This document shows positions 1-10,130 of a DNA stretch of 29,377 bases, piece by piece (position 1 is the first letter of the stretch; every line of letters starts with the position of its first letter). Below the pieces are notes generated by a model. It had not been told where the DNA came from, made no database searches, and saw nothing but the letters and a program-made list of their open reading frames with translations. This stretch comes from Saccoglossus kowalevskii. Its lineage: Eukaryota; Hemichordata; Enteropneusta; Harrimaniidae. The stretch is taken from NCBI RefSeq assembly GCF_000003605.2, contig NW_003118932.1:396294-425670 (forward strand), written 5' to 3'. The translations under genes were made by a program, and so were the position numbers.

Positions 1-270
1 TAAGGGCCACGTGTGCTTGTGAGATGGTGATAATGGCCATCAGGCGGAACCGTAGAAAAAAACTTAAAAAAACATACTAGAAATATAGCATTGTCAAAAA
101 TATCCATTAACAATATTAACGTGCAGAATACCTTGGATATTCAGAAGTTACTTAGCGCCCTCACATTGATGTCAAAACAACCGTCCAGAATTACCTGTCT
201 GAAATCAAATCGGTTTAAACGTACTTGTTGTTTGTGGGTTGTATTGGACACATATTATTACGTGCATCCA
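1..270. other. Unique left flank, no gene seen
   Basis: No exon, RNA gene or repeat is recognisable here. A 67-codon open frame on the plus strand (91-294) starts from a non-ATG codon and runs into the minisatellite, so I treat it as chance. From about 250 the sequence grades into TGTATGTATG-type units, which look like the decayed left edge of the array. Confidence 0.6.
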
Positions 271-2849
271 TGTATGTATGTATTCAATGTGTAAATATGT
301 ATTCTGTATGTAAATACGTATTCTGTATGTAAATATGTATTCCATATGTAAATACGTATTCTATATGTAAATATGTATTATGTGTGTAGATATGTATTCT
401 ATATGTAAATATGTACTCCGTATGTAGATACGTATTCTGTATGTAAATATGTATTCAATATGTAAATATGTATTCTGTATGTAAATATGTATTCCATATG
501 TAAATACGTATTCTGTATGTAAATATGTATTCCATATGTAAATACGTATTCTATATGTAAATATGTATTCTGTGTGTAGATATGTATTCTGTATGTAAAT
601 ATTTATTCCATATGTAAATACGTATTCTATGTAAATATGTATTCAATATGTAAATACGTATTCTATATGTAAATATGTATTCTTTGTGTGGATATGTATT
701 CTGTATGTAAATATGTATTCCATATGTAAATAAGTATTCTATATGTAAATATGTACTCTGTGTGTAAATATGTATTCTGTATGTAAATATGTATTCCATA
801 TGTAAATACGTATTCTATATGTAAATATGTATTCTGTATGTAGATATGTATTCTATATGTAAATATGTATTCAATATGTATATACGTATTCTGTATGTAA
901 ATATGTATTCTGTATTTGGATACGTTTTCTGTATGTAAATATGTATTCCATATGTAAATACGTATTCTGTATGTAAATATGTATTCCATATGTAAATACG
1001 TATTCTGTATGTAAATGTATTCCATATGTAAATACGTATTCTATATGTAAATATGTACTCTGTGTGTGATATGTATTTTGTATGTTAATATGTATTCCAT
1101 ATGTAAATACGTATTCTATATGTAAATATGTATTTAAAATGTATATACGTATTCTGTATGTAAATATGTATTCTGTATGTAGATACGTATTCTGTATGTA
1201 AATATGTATTTCATATGTAAATACGTATTCTATATGTAAATATGTATTCTGTATGTAGATACGTATTCTGTATGTAAATATGTATTTTTGTGGAGATATG
1301 TATTCTGTATGTAAATGTGTATTCCATATGTAAATACTCATTTTATATGTAAATATGTACTCTGTGTGTAGATATGTATTCTGTATGTAAATATGTATTC
1401 CATATGTAAATACGTATTCTATATGTAAATATGTATTCAGTATGTAGATATGTATTTTATATGTAAATATGTATTCAATATGTATATACGTATTCTGTAT
1501 GTAAATATGTATTCTGTATGTAAATATGTATTCCATATGTAAAAATTATTCTATATGTAAATATGTATTCTGTATATAGATATGTATTTTATATGTAAAT
1601 ATGTATTCAATATGTATATACGTATTCTGTATGTAAATATGTATTCCATACGTAAATACGTATTCTGTATGTAAATATGTATTCCATATGTTAATATGTA
1701 TTCTGTATGTAGATACGTATTCTGTATGTAAATATGTATTCCATATGTAAATACGTATTCTGTATGTAAATACGTATTCTGTATGTAAATATGTATTCCA
1801 TATGTAAATACGTATTCTATATGTAAATATGTACTCTGTATGTAAACATGTATTCTGTATGTAGATATGTAAATATGTATTCCATATGTAAATACGTATT
1901 CTATATGTAAATATGTACTCTGTGTGTAGATATGTATTCTGTATGTAAATATGTATTCTGTATGTAAATACGTATTCTATATGTAAATATGTATTCTGTA
2001 TGTAGATATGCATTATATATGTAAATATGTATTCAATATGTATACACGTATTCTGTATGAAAATATGTATTCTGTATGTGGATATGTATTCTGTATGTAA
2101 ATATATATTCCATATGTAAATACGTATTCTATATGTAAATATGTATTTCATATGTAAATACGTATTCTATATGTAAATATGCGCTCTGTATGTAGATACG
2201 TATTCTATATGGAAATATGTATTCAATATGTAAATATGTATTCTACATGTAAATATGTATTCTGTATGTAAATATGTATTCCATATGTAAATATGTATTC
2301 CATATGTAAATACGTATTCTATATGTAAATATGTATTCTTTGTGGAGATATGTATTCTGTATGTAAATATGTATTCCATATGTAAATACGTATTTTATAT
2401 GTAAATATGTACTCTGTGTGTAGATATGTATTCTGTATGTAAATATGTATTCCATATGTAAAAAATATTCTATATGTAAATATGTATTCTGTATGTAGAT
2501 ATGTATTTTATATGTAAATATGTATTCAATATGTATATACGTATTCCATATGTAAATATGTATTCTGTATGTAGATACGTATTCTGTATGTAAATATGTA
2601 TTCCATATGTGAATACGTATTCTGTATGTAAATATGTATTCCATATGTAAATACGTATTCTATATGTAAACATGTATTCTGTATGTAGATATGTAAATAT
2701 GTATTCCATATGTAAATACGTATTCTGTATGTAAATATGTATTCCATATGTAAATACGTATTCTATATGTAAATATGTACTCTGTATGTAGATACGTATT
2801 CTATATGTAAATATGTATTCAATATGTATTCTATATGTAAATTTGTGTT
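271..2849. repeat. 19-bp minisatellite array, about 135 copies
   Basis: A tandem array with consensus unit TGTAAATATGTATTCTGTA (19 bp). Units vary at a few positions: the junction dinucleotide after TATTC is TG, CA, TA or AA; the centre is ATATG or ATACG; and TAAATA alternates with TAGATA or TATATA. A few units are shortened, for example near 1010, 1545 and 2460. Because 19 is not a multiple of 3, three units make 57 nt, or 19 codons. The minus strand of the consensus has no stop triplet in any frame, so each minus frame reads the same 19-residue peptide, EYIFTYRIHIYIQNTYLHT, in a shifted register. This explains the overlapping minus-strand open frames of up to 221 codons. Blocks of several units recur as higher-order cassettes. 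The array is probably not a coding gene. Confidence 0.97.
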
Positions 2850-2962
2850 GTTTTCTCGAATTTTCTCCACCGGCGTTCCACAACAGCGCGCATAGAGCCC
2901 ATAGAAATACGTGGTACAGTGGTGCGCGTCTTAGCAACGTGGAACGTCTTGTGACGTAGCTC
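2842..2962 (-). repeat. Dispersed repeat, copy A, inside the minisatellite
   Basis: This roughly 121-bp block is GC-richer than its surroundings and interrupts the 19-bp array, whose units continue on both sides. Its reverse complement aligns with 19594-19732 at roughly 80% identity by eye. Shared stretches include GCTACGTCAC, TTGCTAAGACG, GCACCACTGT and AACGCC, and the match ends in AAAACARCACAAA. Copy B carries about 15 extra bases near that end. In this copy the minus strand is open and reads into the array frame. I do not recognise the family; it could be a SINE or a fragment of a DNA transposon. Confidence 0.75.
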
Positions 2963-2973
2963 CTCCCCGAGGA

Positions 2974-3096
2974 CATGTATATATGTATTCTGTATGTAGA
3001 TATGTATTCTATATATATATTTGTATTCTATAGTATATATGTATTCTGTATGTATATATGTATTCTGAATGTGTATATGTAATCTTTATGTAAATG
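2974..3096. repeat. Degenerate right-hand remnant of the 19-bp array
   Basis: TATGTATTCTGTATGTAGA-type units resume after the dispersed repeat, then decay into ATATATAT and TGTATATATGTATTCTGAAT variants. The higher divergence fits the edge of an array, where homogenisation is weaker. It shows that copy A of the dispersed repeat landed inside, or at the former edge of, the array. Confidence 0.85.
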
Positions 3097-5183
3097 TTTA
3101 AAATTTAGTTAAAAGATCACAGAAATTACAAATAAACCATACAGTACCAATCAGTGGAGATCTATGTGTCACGTGATCAACTAAAGTTGTCCCTGTTATT
3201 CTACTTTTCATATGAATAATGTGACTCTGTCTGTTGTCACATTTCATCACCATTCTTGTAATGCTCCTTCCTCACGGATGAAAACATCTTTACAAGCTGA
3301 GAAGTGGTTCATAATATTACTACCCGCGACGCAACTACCACTGCTTAACGCGACAGAATTGTACTTCCGATTGGATGTGTTTTGAAGTGTGCCTATCGTT
3401 TTGGCTTCCGTTCTCATAGACAGTAAAGATTACGCCAATCGAGAAAGGACAGTTGGTGATGACAGCCTAGACGTTATGGCGATCGATACTCACAATGCAA
3501 GGGATAATCCCACACAATTAATTCAACCTTCCATCGAATTTGGCAAACTAGTACTTTCATCAAATTAGTGTTTTTTTCCTATAAATCTGCGTACATCAAG
3601 TTAATAGAATGCTTCCGGCCAGCTTTAATATAATCGCAGTTATGTACATACATACAGGGTGATTACATTGTACATCAGTTGTTAATTAGCTACGTGGAAC
3701 GTCTTCTGTCAATTTAATTATCGACTGGGAATCAACATGAAACTTTCTTTTTATTACGATGGGGATATCACATGATGAGTTTTAAATGGAATTTTGTAAC
3801 TGTGACAAGAAACAAATGAAACTTACTACACAAAAACACGTTTTGACCTTGTTTTTAAACATCGTACATCATCTATTCAATAAATGCGTACATGATTACG
3901 AAACCATTTTGAATCCATCGATAAATTTAAGATTTATAAGAGCCATTGGTAACATGATTTATTAATGTTTGAGTCAATTCAATCCGTGGTTTTACTCAAT
4001 AGGTGGGAAATAACCGATATACATAAATGAAGCAAACTTACGGTTCGGTTTCCGAGTTTCACAACACGAACACAATTTAGTTGATATTTGAAACTACGGG
4101 AAATATTCAAATTATTATGATTCCTAACATTTATTCAACAGTTATGTATACGACCGCCACCTCATCGAGATGTTGGCGTAATTTGAAAATGATAATGGAC
4201 CAACTAAATTACCAGGGTAGTTATTACATATTATGGTCACTTCAAAATGTTGTATATTACGTAGAACGTTCGTATTCTCTCTCACTGTCCAACAGTACTA
4301 ATCTGATCCTGTATCTGACAACTCAGAAAATATTTTTACTGAGCGGCCTGAACTATTACATCCGTATCATTCCGAAAAATTAACACGATGTGTTTTGGTA
4401 CAACTGCTTATGATCGCTGGTCGAAAACTATATTTAATTTGAGTACTTCAGTTGTCCGAGAACAACGAGTAATAAAAAATAAACATGGCAGTTGGCCGAG
4501 GTAGAAAATTGTGCAGACGGCCGCGCGTTTTGAAACGTTACTTTATAATGTTTTATCCACTTTCGCCAAGACTATATATGCTTCTTAGAGTCTACAATAA
4601 ACAGTTGTTTTTGTGAAGTCAATTTTGATTCAAGTTTGTGTCAAATAAATGAACAAATAGTTGTAAACTTTGAAGATTACGGCATGACTCCACTTGGTAT
4701 GAGAAAAAAGGCAACATTTGTGTAACATCATTTAAGCTTGTTTATGCGTTTAAATTTGGATTTACCATAAAATGAAAAAGAAGCATAAAAAACAGAAATG
4801 GATATATAAAAAAATGAAAATAATAATGAAAACTTCCTTAATAGTTCAATAGAATAGAATAGAATAAAAAATAAAAAATAGCGCATTGATGGTACATCAT
4901 CAATAGTCAAACAACATAACAAAGACCAAATACTTTAAATCAATTCTTAAAGTGTCTAGGCTATAGGATATGTGGAGCTAAAGAAAGTTGAAGATCAACG
5001 TATGAGAACAGCAATACAAGTTTGTAATTCATAAAATTGAAAAACAATATATCACAGGAGTTGAAAGACACACAAACCAAAGCAAATTTCAGCAAACCAA
5101 GTTGACGGAAATAAAATTGGTTAAATATTGTTTTGTTCAAGGAAATAAAAGTTCAAGAGCGTGGATCGTATGTGAAATTGGAA
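3097..5183. other. Unique AT-rich DNA, no gene seen
   Basis: No coding exon or RNA gene is recognised in this 2.1 kb. The longest open frame (4081-4383 plus, 100 codons) starts with TTG and shows no familiar domain. Bases 4750-4885 are strongly A-rich, with a short (TAGAA)n run near 4850-4866. A 19-base word at 4685-4703 recurs at 8847-8865. The 14-mer ACGTGGAACGTCTT near 3692 matches part of dispersed repeat copy A (about 2937-2950) and may be a small fragment of it, but it is too short to call. Confidence 0.5.
4685..4703 (+). repeat. Shared 19-base word, first copy
   Basis: This reads TGACTCCACTTGGTATGAG, and 18 of 19 bases match 8847-8865 in the same orientation. GGCAAC follows 7 bases downstream here and 9 bases downstream in the other copy. 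This suggests a short relic of a dispersed repeat, but the flanks do not align convincingly. Confidence 0.45.
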
Positions 5184-5204
5184 AGGTCGAAGGTCATAGG
5201 TCAT
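5184..5204 (+). promoter_or_regulatory. Three tandem AGGTCA-like half-sites (DR1 spacing)
   Basis: Three 7-bp steps are seen: AGGTCGA, AGGTCAT, AGGTCAT. The last two form a perfect direct repeat of AGGTCA with 1-bp spacing. In animals this is the binding arrangement for RXR heterodimers, HNF4 and COUP-TF nuclear receptors (established knowledge). Whether it is used here cannot be told from sequence; it could be a chance three-copy 7-bp microsatellite. Confidence 0.35.
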
Positions 5205-7090
5205 AACGTTCAGATGAAATGTCTTTTCTAAGAAAAATTAACTGTTCGCGATTTCAGCAAATCCTGGAGTTGTTTGCTATATAGTATGATTAAACAATCA
5301 TCGCCAGTGATGGCGTAGTTCAGTAGTAACTTAAGGAACCCCGATGACGCCATATACATCGATGCGCAGTGTCAGTAATGATAAAAACAATCACTCGTGA
5401 CCACCCTATTAAAATGTTCTACGAAACTATTATCCAGCCACGTAGTGACTAATTTTCCGGTTCTTATAAATTGATTGCAATGAGCAGTGACTTATCTCAC
5501 TCGTCACATAGTTACTATATTACAATAAGAAAGAGGGTGCGTTGAGCTCTTGAAAAAATACATATTGGTATGTGACGTTGTTATATCTTTACTGTGACGT
5601 ATACGGTACGTCAGCGAATTGGGGAAAGGTCTCCGAGCACGTAGTGGTTCATTCATTCACGATATAGAGTATACCCAGAAGGTACCGGTGTAGGGCAGAT
5701 AATGTAATCACGAGATATAGTGACGACAGTGACCGCCCTTGTATGACTGAGCGCTATTATGCAGTCTGCTTCCATATAACATCGCGCTCGATATTCTGCA
5801 CAAAAATAGTCATTGCCATTGTATCTTATAACGTCGTGGAGTGACGCGTTTTAATACATACATCTATGAGTAAACAAAGAAAACTATTAGCTCTGATCAT
5901 ACGGGTTAGTTTGGTTGTGACGATTATGAATAAAGCAAACGTTGATGTTCCTTTACTTGTGAATTAGATCGGCATGAGATATCGGCAGATGTGATACCTG
6001 GGTATCTGTTCTGCTGAACATCGCACGTTACTTCATGCATAAATACAGACGTAATCTCTATTTTATACAAAACAATCTACCACCATATTATTACCTCACT
6101 TTTATTCTTTGTGAATTCCATGATATCAACATCGTGCGAGTGCACATTAATAAACGTATTCATAAAGATAAGGGTTTTCTAAATAGCTAATTAAAGTAAA
6201 AGTCTTCCCGTCTTGTTCTAAAAAATATTTTAAAATCCAGAATTATACACGCTAATATTTTTTTTCCATATAGATACACACCTGCGTCCGAGCATAATTT
6301 GCTTTCCATGTGTCCTGATTCTGTTGCAACAAATTGTCACTCTGTTGAGTTTTTAGTTTGTTTTGTTCATTTAACAACATGCCTCTATGTAGAGATGAGT
6401 TGGGATTGCAAACGTATCTGATTTAGTTTTGGTACACATTTGGAGTATATACGATACTGAATACAACTCAACTCAATACAATGATGCACAAGGTACAATA
6501 CAACCTGTATCAGGTCGATGAACGAAAGATGACTACATTTGTGGATTTTTTTTTTATTTTCAACTCCTTTTATCGATAATTGTTAGTCCTCAACACAAAA
6601 CTGTTCAATCAAGTGCTGAAAACATTACTCCTCTGTGTATAACGAGTCCACTCCATGTGTCATATGTCACCACAATTGTACACGAGCCACCCACGCTCTG
6701 GACGGATTACTGCCAAATGAAAGCTCTGTATCTTTCCGCTTAGCAAGCTAACAACATAATCGTATCACATCTCAAGCTTGCCCGAAATGAGGATTATTCT
6801 TTGAAGAACCATAATCGTCGCCAGTGAATTTTCCACCATACAAGGGGCTCCTTAGTGCAGAAAGGTACACAAGTTCTATCAATTATGGTTGCCTGGCTGT
6901 ATATTTCACCACGCTAGAGATGCCAAAGCTTTGAATGCAACTGTGGTAATTTGCTACCAAACGGTGTCTGGTCCTAGAAATAGTATACAATAAGTTCATT
7001 CAAAATTACTCAAAGTATCATTTATTTTATCTTTACTAAGATTTACTAAAGTTACTAAATCATTTTCCGTATCCCTTGAGCGAAAATAAA
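5205..7090. other. Unique AT-rich DNA, no gene seen
   Basis: No open frame of note, RNA gene or long inverted repeat is visible in this 1.9 kb. A small hairpin, CGCCA-GTGA-TGGCG, lies near 5302-5315, and a further ACGCCAT near 5345 could compete for pairing. A T homopolymer run lies near 6546-6555. Confidence 0.5.
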
Positions 7091-7143
7091 TGGTATATAT
7101 ATATATGTATATGGTAAATTAAATGGTATATATATATATATAC
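7091..7143. repeat. Duplicated (TA)n microsatellite
   Basis: Two runs of TGGTATATATATATAT start about 33 bp apart, separated by a TGGTAAATTAAA linker. The linker start repeats the TGGTA edge, which points to a small tandem duplication of a TA microsatellite together with its flank. Confidence 0.8.
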
Positions 7144-7196
7144 TGACTTATTTGCAGTGGTATATAAATTGTCATGAACATTAAACGTATCTTGTG

Positions 7197-7414
7197 TTAA
7201 AGGGCACTGGTTGTCGCGTCACGCATGTGCGAGATATGGCTCCCATATAAACAAGGTGGTGTCTGTGATTGTTACGTAGACCAAAAAGTACATTTTTTTT
7301 ACAATAATTTGTTGGTCATTGCAAGGTATCGAAGGAGTCGCCGGCGGTAATTAGTGCATGTCTCGCCCAGGTCAAAACTCGCACATGCATGGCGCGATGA
7401 CTACCGCCCTTTAA
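7197..7414. mobile_element. MITE with TTAA target site (Kolobok/T2- or piggyBac-like)
   Basis: A 210-bp element (7201-7410) lies directly between two TTAA tetranucleotides at 7197-7200 and 7411-7414. Its ends are AGGGC and GCCCT, exact reverse complements. The inverted repeat continues imperfectly for about 35 bp, sharing CGCG and then an exact GCATGTGCGAG stretch. TTAA target duplications are typical of the piggyBac and Kolobok superfamilies. The TTAAAGGG edge resembles the TTAAAGG-type ends described for T2 (Kolobok) MITEs of frogs (known family feature). There is no transposase, so it is non-autonomous. The superfamily assignment is inference. Confidence 0.8.
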
Positions 7415-8467
7415 ATATATTAGACAATAGTAGTATTTCTGTAAAAGTAAACTTACTACTAATTTGGTTTTAATCCTGTTATCGATGTATATTTCATTAT
7501 CACTGTTACGTAATTATTTTTATGTATTTACCGGGATTCGGGTAATATTAGCAAATATCGCGACAATTAATATTGACTTGAAAAAGACGTCGTTGTGAAA
7601 TTAGACGTCTGAATTGAATTACTGTACAAATCTGACATGAAAACAGTTGAATGTTAAATAGAATAATTTACCGAGTCACGTAAACCAGAACCTAGTGGAT
7701 GTGTACGGTAGCAAGATCATCTACGAAACCTACGCATTGTGTTCTGTGGTGACGTGTGTTTAGAGCGAGTAGAAGCAATATTTTATACGTTTGAAATTGC
7801 TTTAACATACAAATGAGTTATCAACATTTGGGGGAGTTTGCACTCAGGTTTGCGGATCTCACACTTATTCTTCATCTATACAATGCATACATTCTAGTGA
7901 CGCCTATCGGATGTAGTCGATTGTTTGTAATAATTCTAGACGTTTTGTCATTGATCCATGTGGAATCTGACAAGCCGTTTTCCTGCTACTTTATCTGATT
8001 GCATGTAGCCTCGCAAAAATGACTGGCCATTGTTATATAGTTTCCAGGATATATATTAGTATGATGTCATCTTTTCAAGAACGAAGTAACCTTCAAGGCA
8101 CGTGGTATTTACTGTTGGCATAAAAATTACTTCAACGAGTTCAGACTGAAGCTGAAATTTCAATATTGAACCAATACAAAAGACCAGACAGCATTGAATT
8201 CAAATTGAATATTTATTGATTGAACATTGTGAAAACACAAGATTAATTGACTTTTGTTATGAATAGTGATATTTATTATTTTAATAAATAATAAAACGTT
8301 TCAAATAATTTGTTTTCATACAATATAGTCTCATTTCTTATGTGCTGTGGGCAGCTAAAGTGAGCCATTAACCGGAATATAAATATTATTACTGTGCTAC
8401 GCACACCGCACCGACAATTTAATGTTTTTACTGCGTAATAAACATCGTAAACAAGTTGGGCTGATTT
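7415..8467. other. Unique DNA, no gene seen
   Basis: Only short chance open frames (61 and 67 codons) occur, with no recognisable domain. The sequence is AT-rich, especially 8200-8320. The right edge grades into the TATGGTGTGC minisatellite. Confidence 0.5.
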
Positions 8468-8572
8468 TATGGTGTGCATTTATTATGTTATGGTGTGCGT
8501 TTTTCGACTTCTGCTGTGCATGTAATATGTTATGCTGTGCAAACCTTATGGTATGGTGTACATCCTTAAGCT
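8468..8572 (+). repeat. 21-bp degenerate minisatellite, 5 copies
   Basis: The motif TATGGTGTGC or a close variant starts at 8468, 8489, 8510, 8531 and 8552, exactly 21 bp apart each time. The variants are TATGGTGTGC (twice), TCTGCTGTGC, TATGCTGTGC and TATGGTGTAC. Intervening bases are AT-rich and diverged. The reverse complement of the same repeat appears about 1 kb downstream at 9514-9553. Confidence 0.85.
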
Positions 8573-8671
8573 TGATGCACGATAGCTAACGAGCTAGCTA
8601 CCGATGTGTATTGTAGTAATTTTGCAGTTGGTTTTATGTAGCATGCTTGTGTCAGTTAAATTGTTCATTTT

Positions 8672-8729
8672 AGAAATGGACACTCGGCCACATATCCTAT
8701 GAATAATAGGTGGCCGTGTGTACATTTCT
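8672..8729. repeat. Near-perfect 58-nt hairpin
   Basis: The 20-base arms at 8672-8691 (AGAAATGGACACTCGGCCAC) and 8710-8729 pair at 18 of 20 positions, with an 18-base loop that can itself form CCTAT/ATAGG. The 10-mer TGTTCATTTT occurs immediately to the left (8662-8671) and again at 8748-8757, a possible target-site duplication around a 76-bp insertion. It could be a very short MITE or a small RNA precursor. The pre-miRNA-like size is suggestive only. Confidence 0.6.
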
Positions 8730-9513
8730 TAAGCGTGTTAAAATGCGTGTTCATTTTCATACAAGCGGAAGTTTGAGGGACTCCGCCAAGTATACATATT
8801 TGAGACGAAATGAGAATCTGACATTAAAGCTTAGACAGGATCGAGGTGACTCAACTTGGTATGAGCATGTGCACGGCAACTGAAAATGACGGACGACACG
8901 GCAGTTGGAATAGATCTTGTTAAATCTGCAACGCACGAGCTTTCATAGAGGACTTACATTGAGCACTACACGTATAATACACTTTCCGACAAGACATAAA
9001 TAAGCATTTTATTTGTAGTCATACATATTTTCTTTAGGGAAATCGGAACTATCTTCTTAGTGACCTCCTATTGCCGGGTAGGTGTAGTGAAGTATTTCAA
9101 CGTCAAGCCAAAAACTGTATGCTACATTGATCTAAGATTAATGCCATCTCAGATCACGTTAAAACTACACAGTATCCACACCTATAAATTGGATACATTG
9201 CATCATACAATGACTCCGGTAGTAGTCAGACAATGGAACTACGTTTATATGTAATCACATGTACGAATGATTAAAAACATTCCCCCACAATGTAACGTAC
9301 ATGCAGATAAACATTATACACCATCGTTTAGAATATGAGTGGAACTAAAAATACAGGCTAACATGATGTCAATATTCACCGAATAGTCAACACCTCTGAC
9401 TGATGTTTCATAAAACATCCGTATATCACTGTCATGAGATCGAAATCCGGCATGACTCAAAACACGATGAATGTACAATATACATGGCAAATGTATAACC
9501 CAAAATGACAAAT
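8730..9513. other. Spacer between inverted minisatellite blocks, no gene seen
   Basis: No convincing reading frame or RNA gene is visible. The word TGACTCAACTTGGTATGAG at 8847-8865 repeats 4685-4703. GGCAACTG and CGGCAGTTGG at about 8874-8906 form a weak inverted repeat. Open frames of 64 and 67 codons lack recognisable features. Confidence 0.45.
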
Positions 9514-9553
9514 GCACACCATAACATGATGTGTGTACACCATAAACTGATGA
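9514..9553 (-). repeat. Inverted relative of the 21-bp minisatellite
   Basis: GCACACCATA at 9514 and GTACACCATA at 9535 are 21 bp apart. They are the reverse complement of the TATGGTGTGC units at 8468-8572. Roughly 40 bases align to 8466-8510 in inverted orientation, with differences mainly in the linker. The region therefore carries an inverted repeat with about 1 kb between the arms. Confidence 0.7.
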
Positions 9554-9793
9554 TTGTATACAGTTTTATTGTAAACATACACTATACCATAATTATTGCA
9601 CGCAATGACATGACGTTTACACATAAAATACTGAACTGTACTGTTTGATGGTAAACATGCACTATACCATAATTATTGCACACAATGACATGACGTTTAC
9701 ACATAAAATGAAGATTGTATACATTTTTATTGTAAACATACACTATACCATAATTATTGCACACAATGTCATGACGTTTACACATAAAATGAT
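9550..9793. repeat. 80-bp tandem repeat, three copies
   Basis: ACTATACCATAATTATTGCA occurs at 9581, 9661 and 9742, with spacings of 80 and 81 bp. Each is followed by a closely similar CACAATGACATGACGTTTACACATAAAAT stretch, named here in parts: CACAATG, then GACGTTTACACAT. The unit can be divided into about four diverged 20-bp pieces that resemble the neighbouring 21-bp motif, so it may be a higher-order form of it (inference). Open frames on both strands across 9582-9905 are by-products of this repeat. Confidence 0.9.
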
Positions 9794-10130
9794 GGATACA
9801 AGCAAGAACGTGATACATGTAATCTTGTTGTGGTTTTCCACATATTCTCACATTGCCATGGATATGCATTTACAGGAAGTGCACGGGACATTTGTAAGGC
9901 TGTGAGCTGGAAGAATGCGTATAATTTTTTTTATCTGCCTTTGTTTTCTAGCTATGACAATATAAAAGTAATTATTAATATACTACTGAAAATCTGTAAT
10001 CTAAAACCAACAGCAACTGTTTCGGGTGATGTATATGTTGTTATAGTAACATGCTTAGTAACTTTGAAAGAATGTGTGAAATAAAGATCCGGTTTTAACC
10101 AGTTTTTCTCCTGTTTCTACCCTAATGAAA
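9794..10130. other. Unique DNA between two arrays, no gene seen
   Basis: Plus-strand open frames of 84-86 codons start in the 80-bp repeat or just after it. None has a recognisable motif. Nothing else can be supported. Confidence 0.45.

Noticed and set aside
551-2976. Many overlapping minus-strand open frames (up to 221 codons) rich in Tyr, Ile, Thr and His
   Set aside because: They are direct translations of the 19-bp array, whose minus strand has no stop in any frame. No start context, domain or non-repeat coding part supports a gene.
4081-4383. 100-codon plus-strand open frame
   Set aside because: It starts with TTG rather than ATG, shows no recognisable domain, and is within the range expected by chance for this length of DNA.
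7813-7998. 61-codon plus-strand frame beginning MSYQHLGEFALRF
   Set aside because: It is short, with no domain, splice context or conservation visible. Equivalent chance frames occur throughout the window.
9427-9440. B-box-like word GATCGAAATCC (possible tRNA or tRNA-derived SINE)
   Set aside because: No A-box at proper distance, no acceptor or TPsiC stem pairing, and no poly-A or repeat copy was found.
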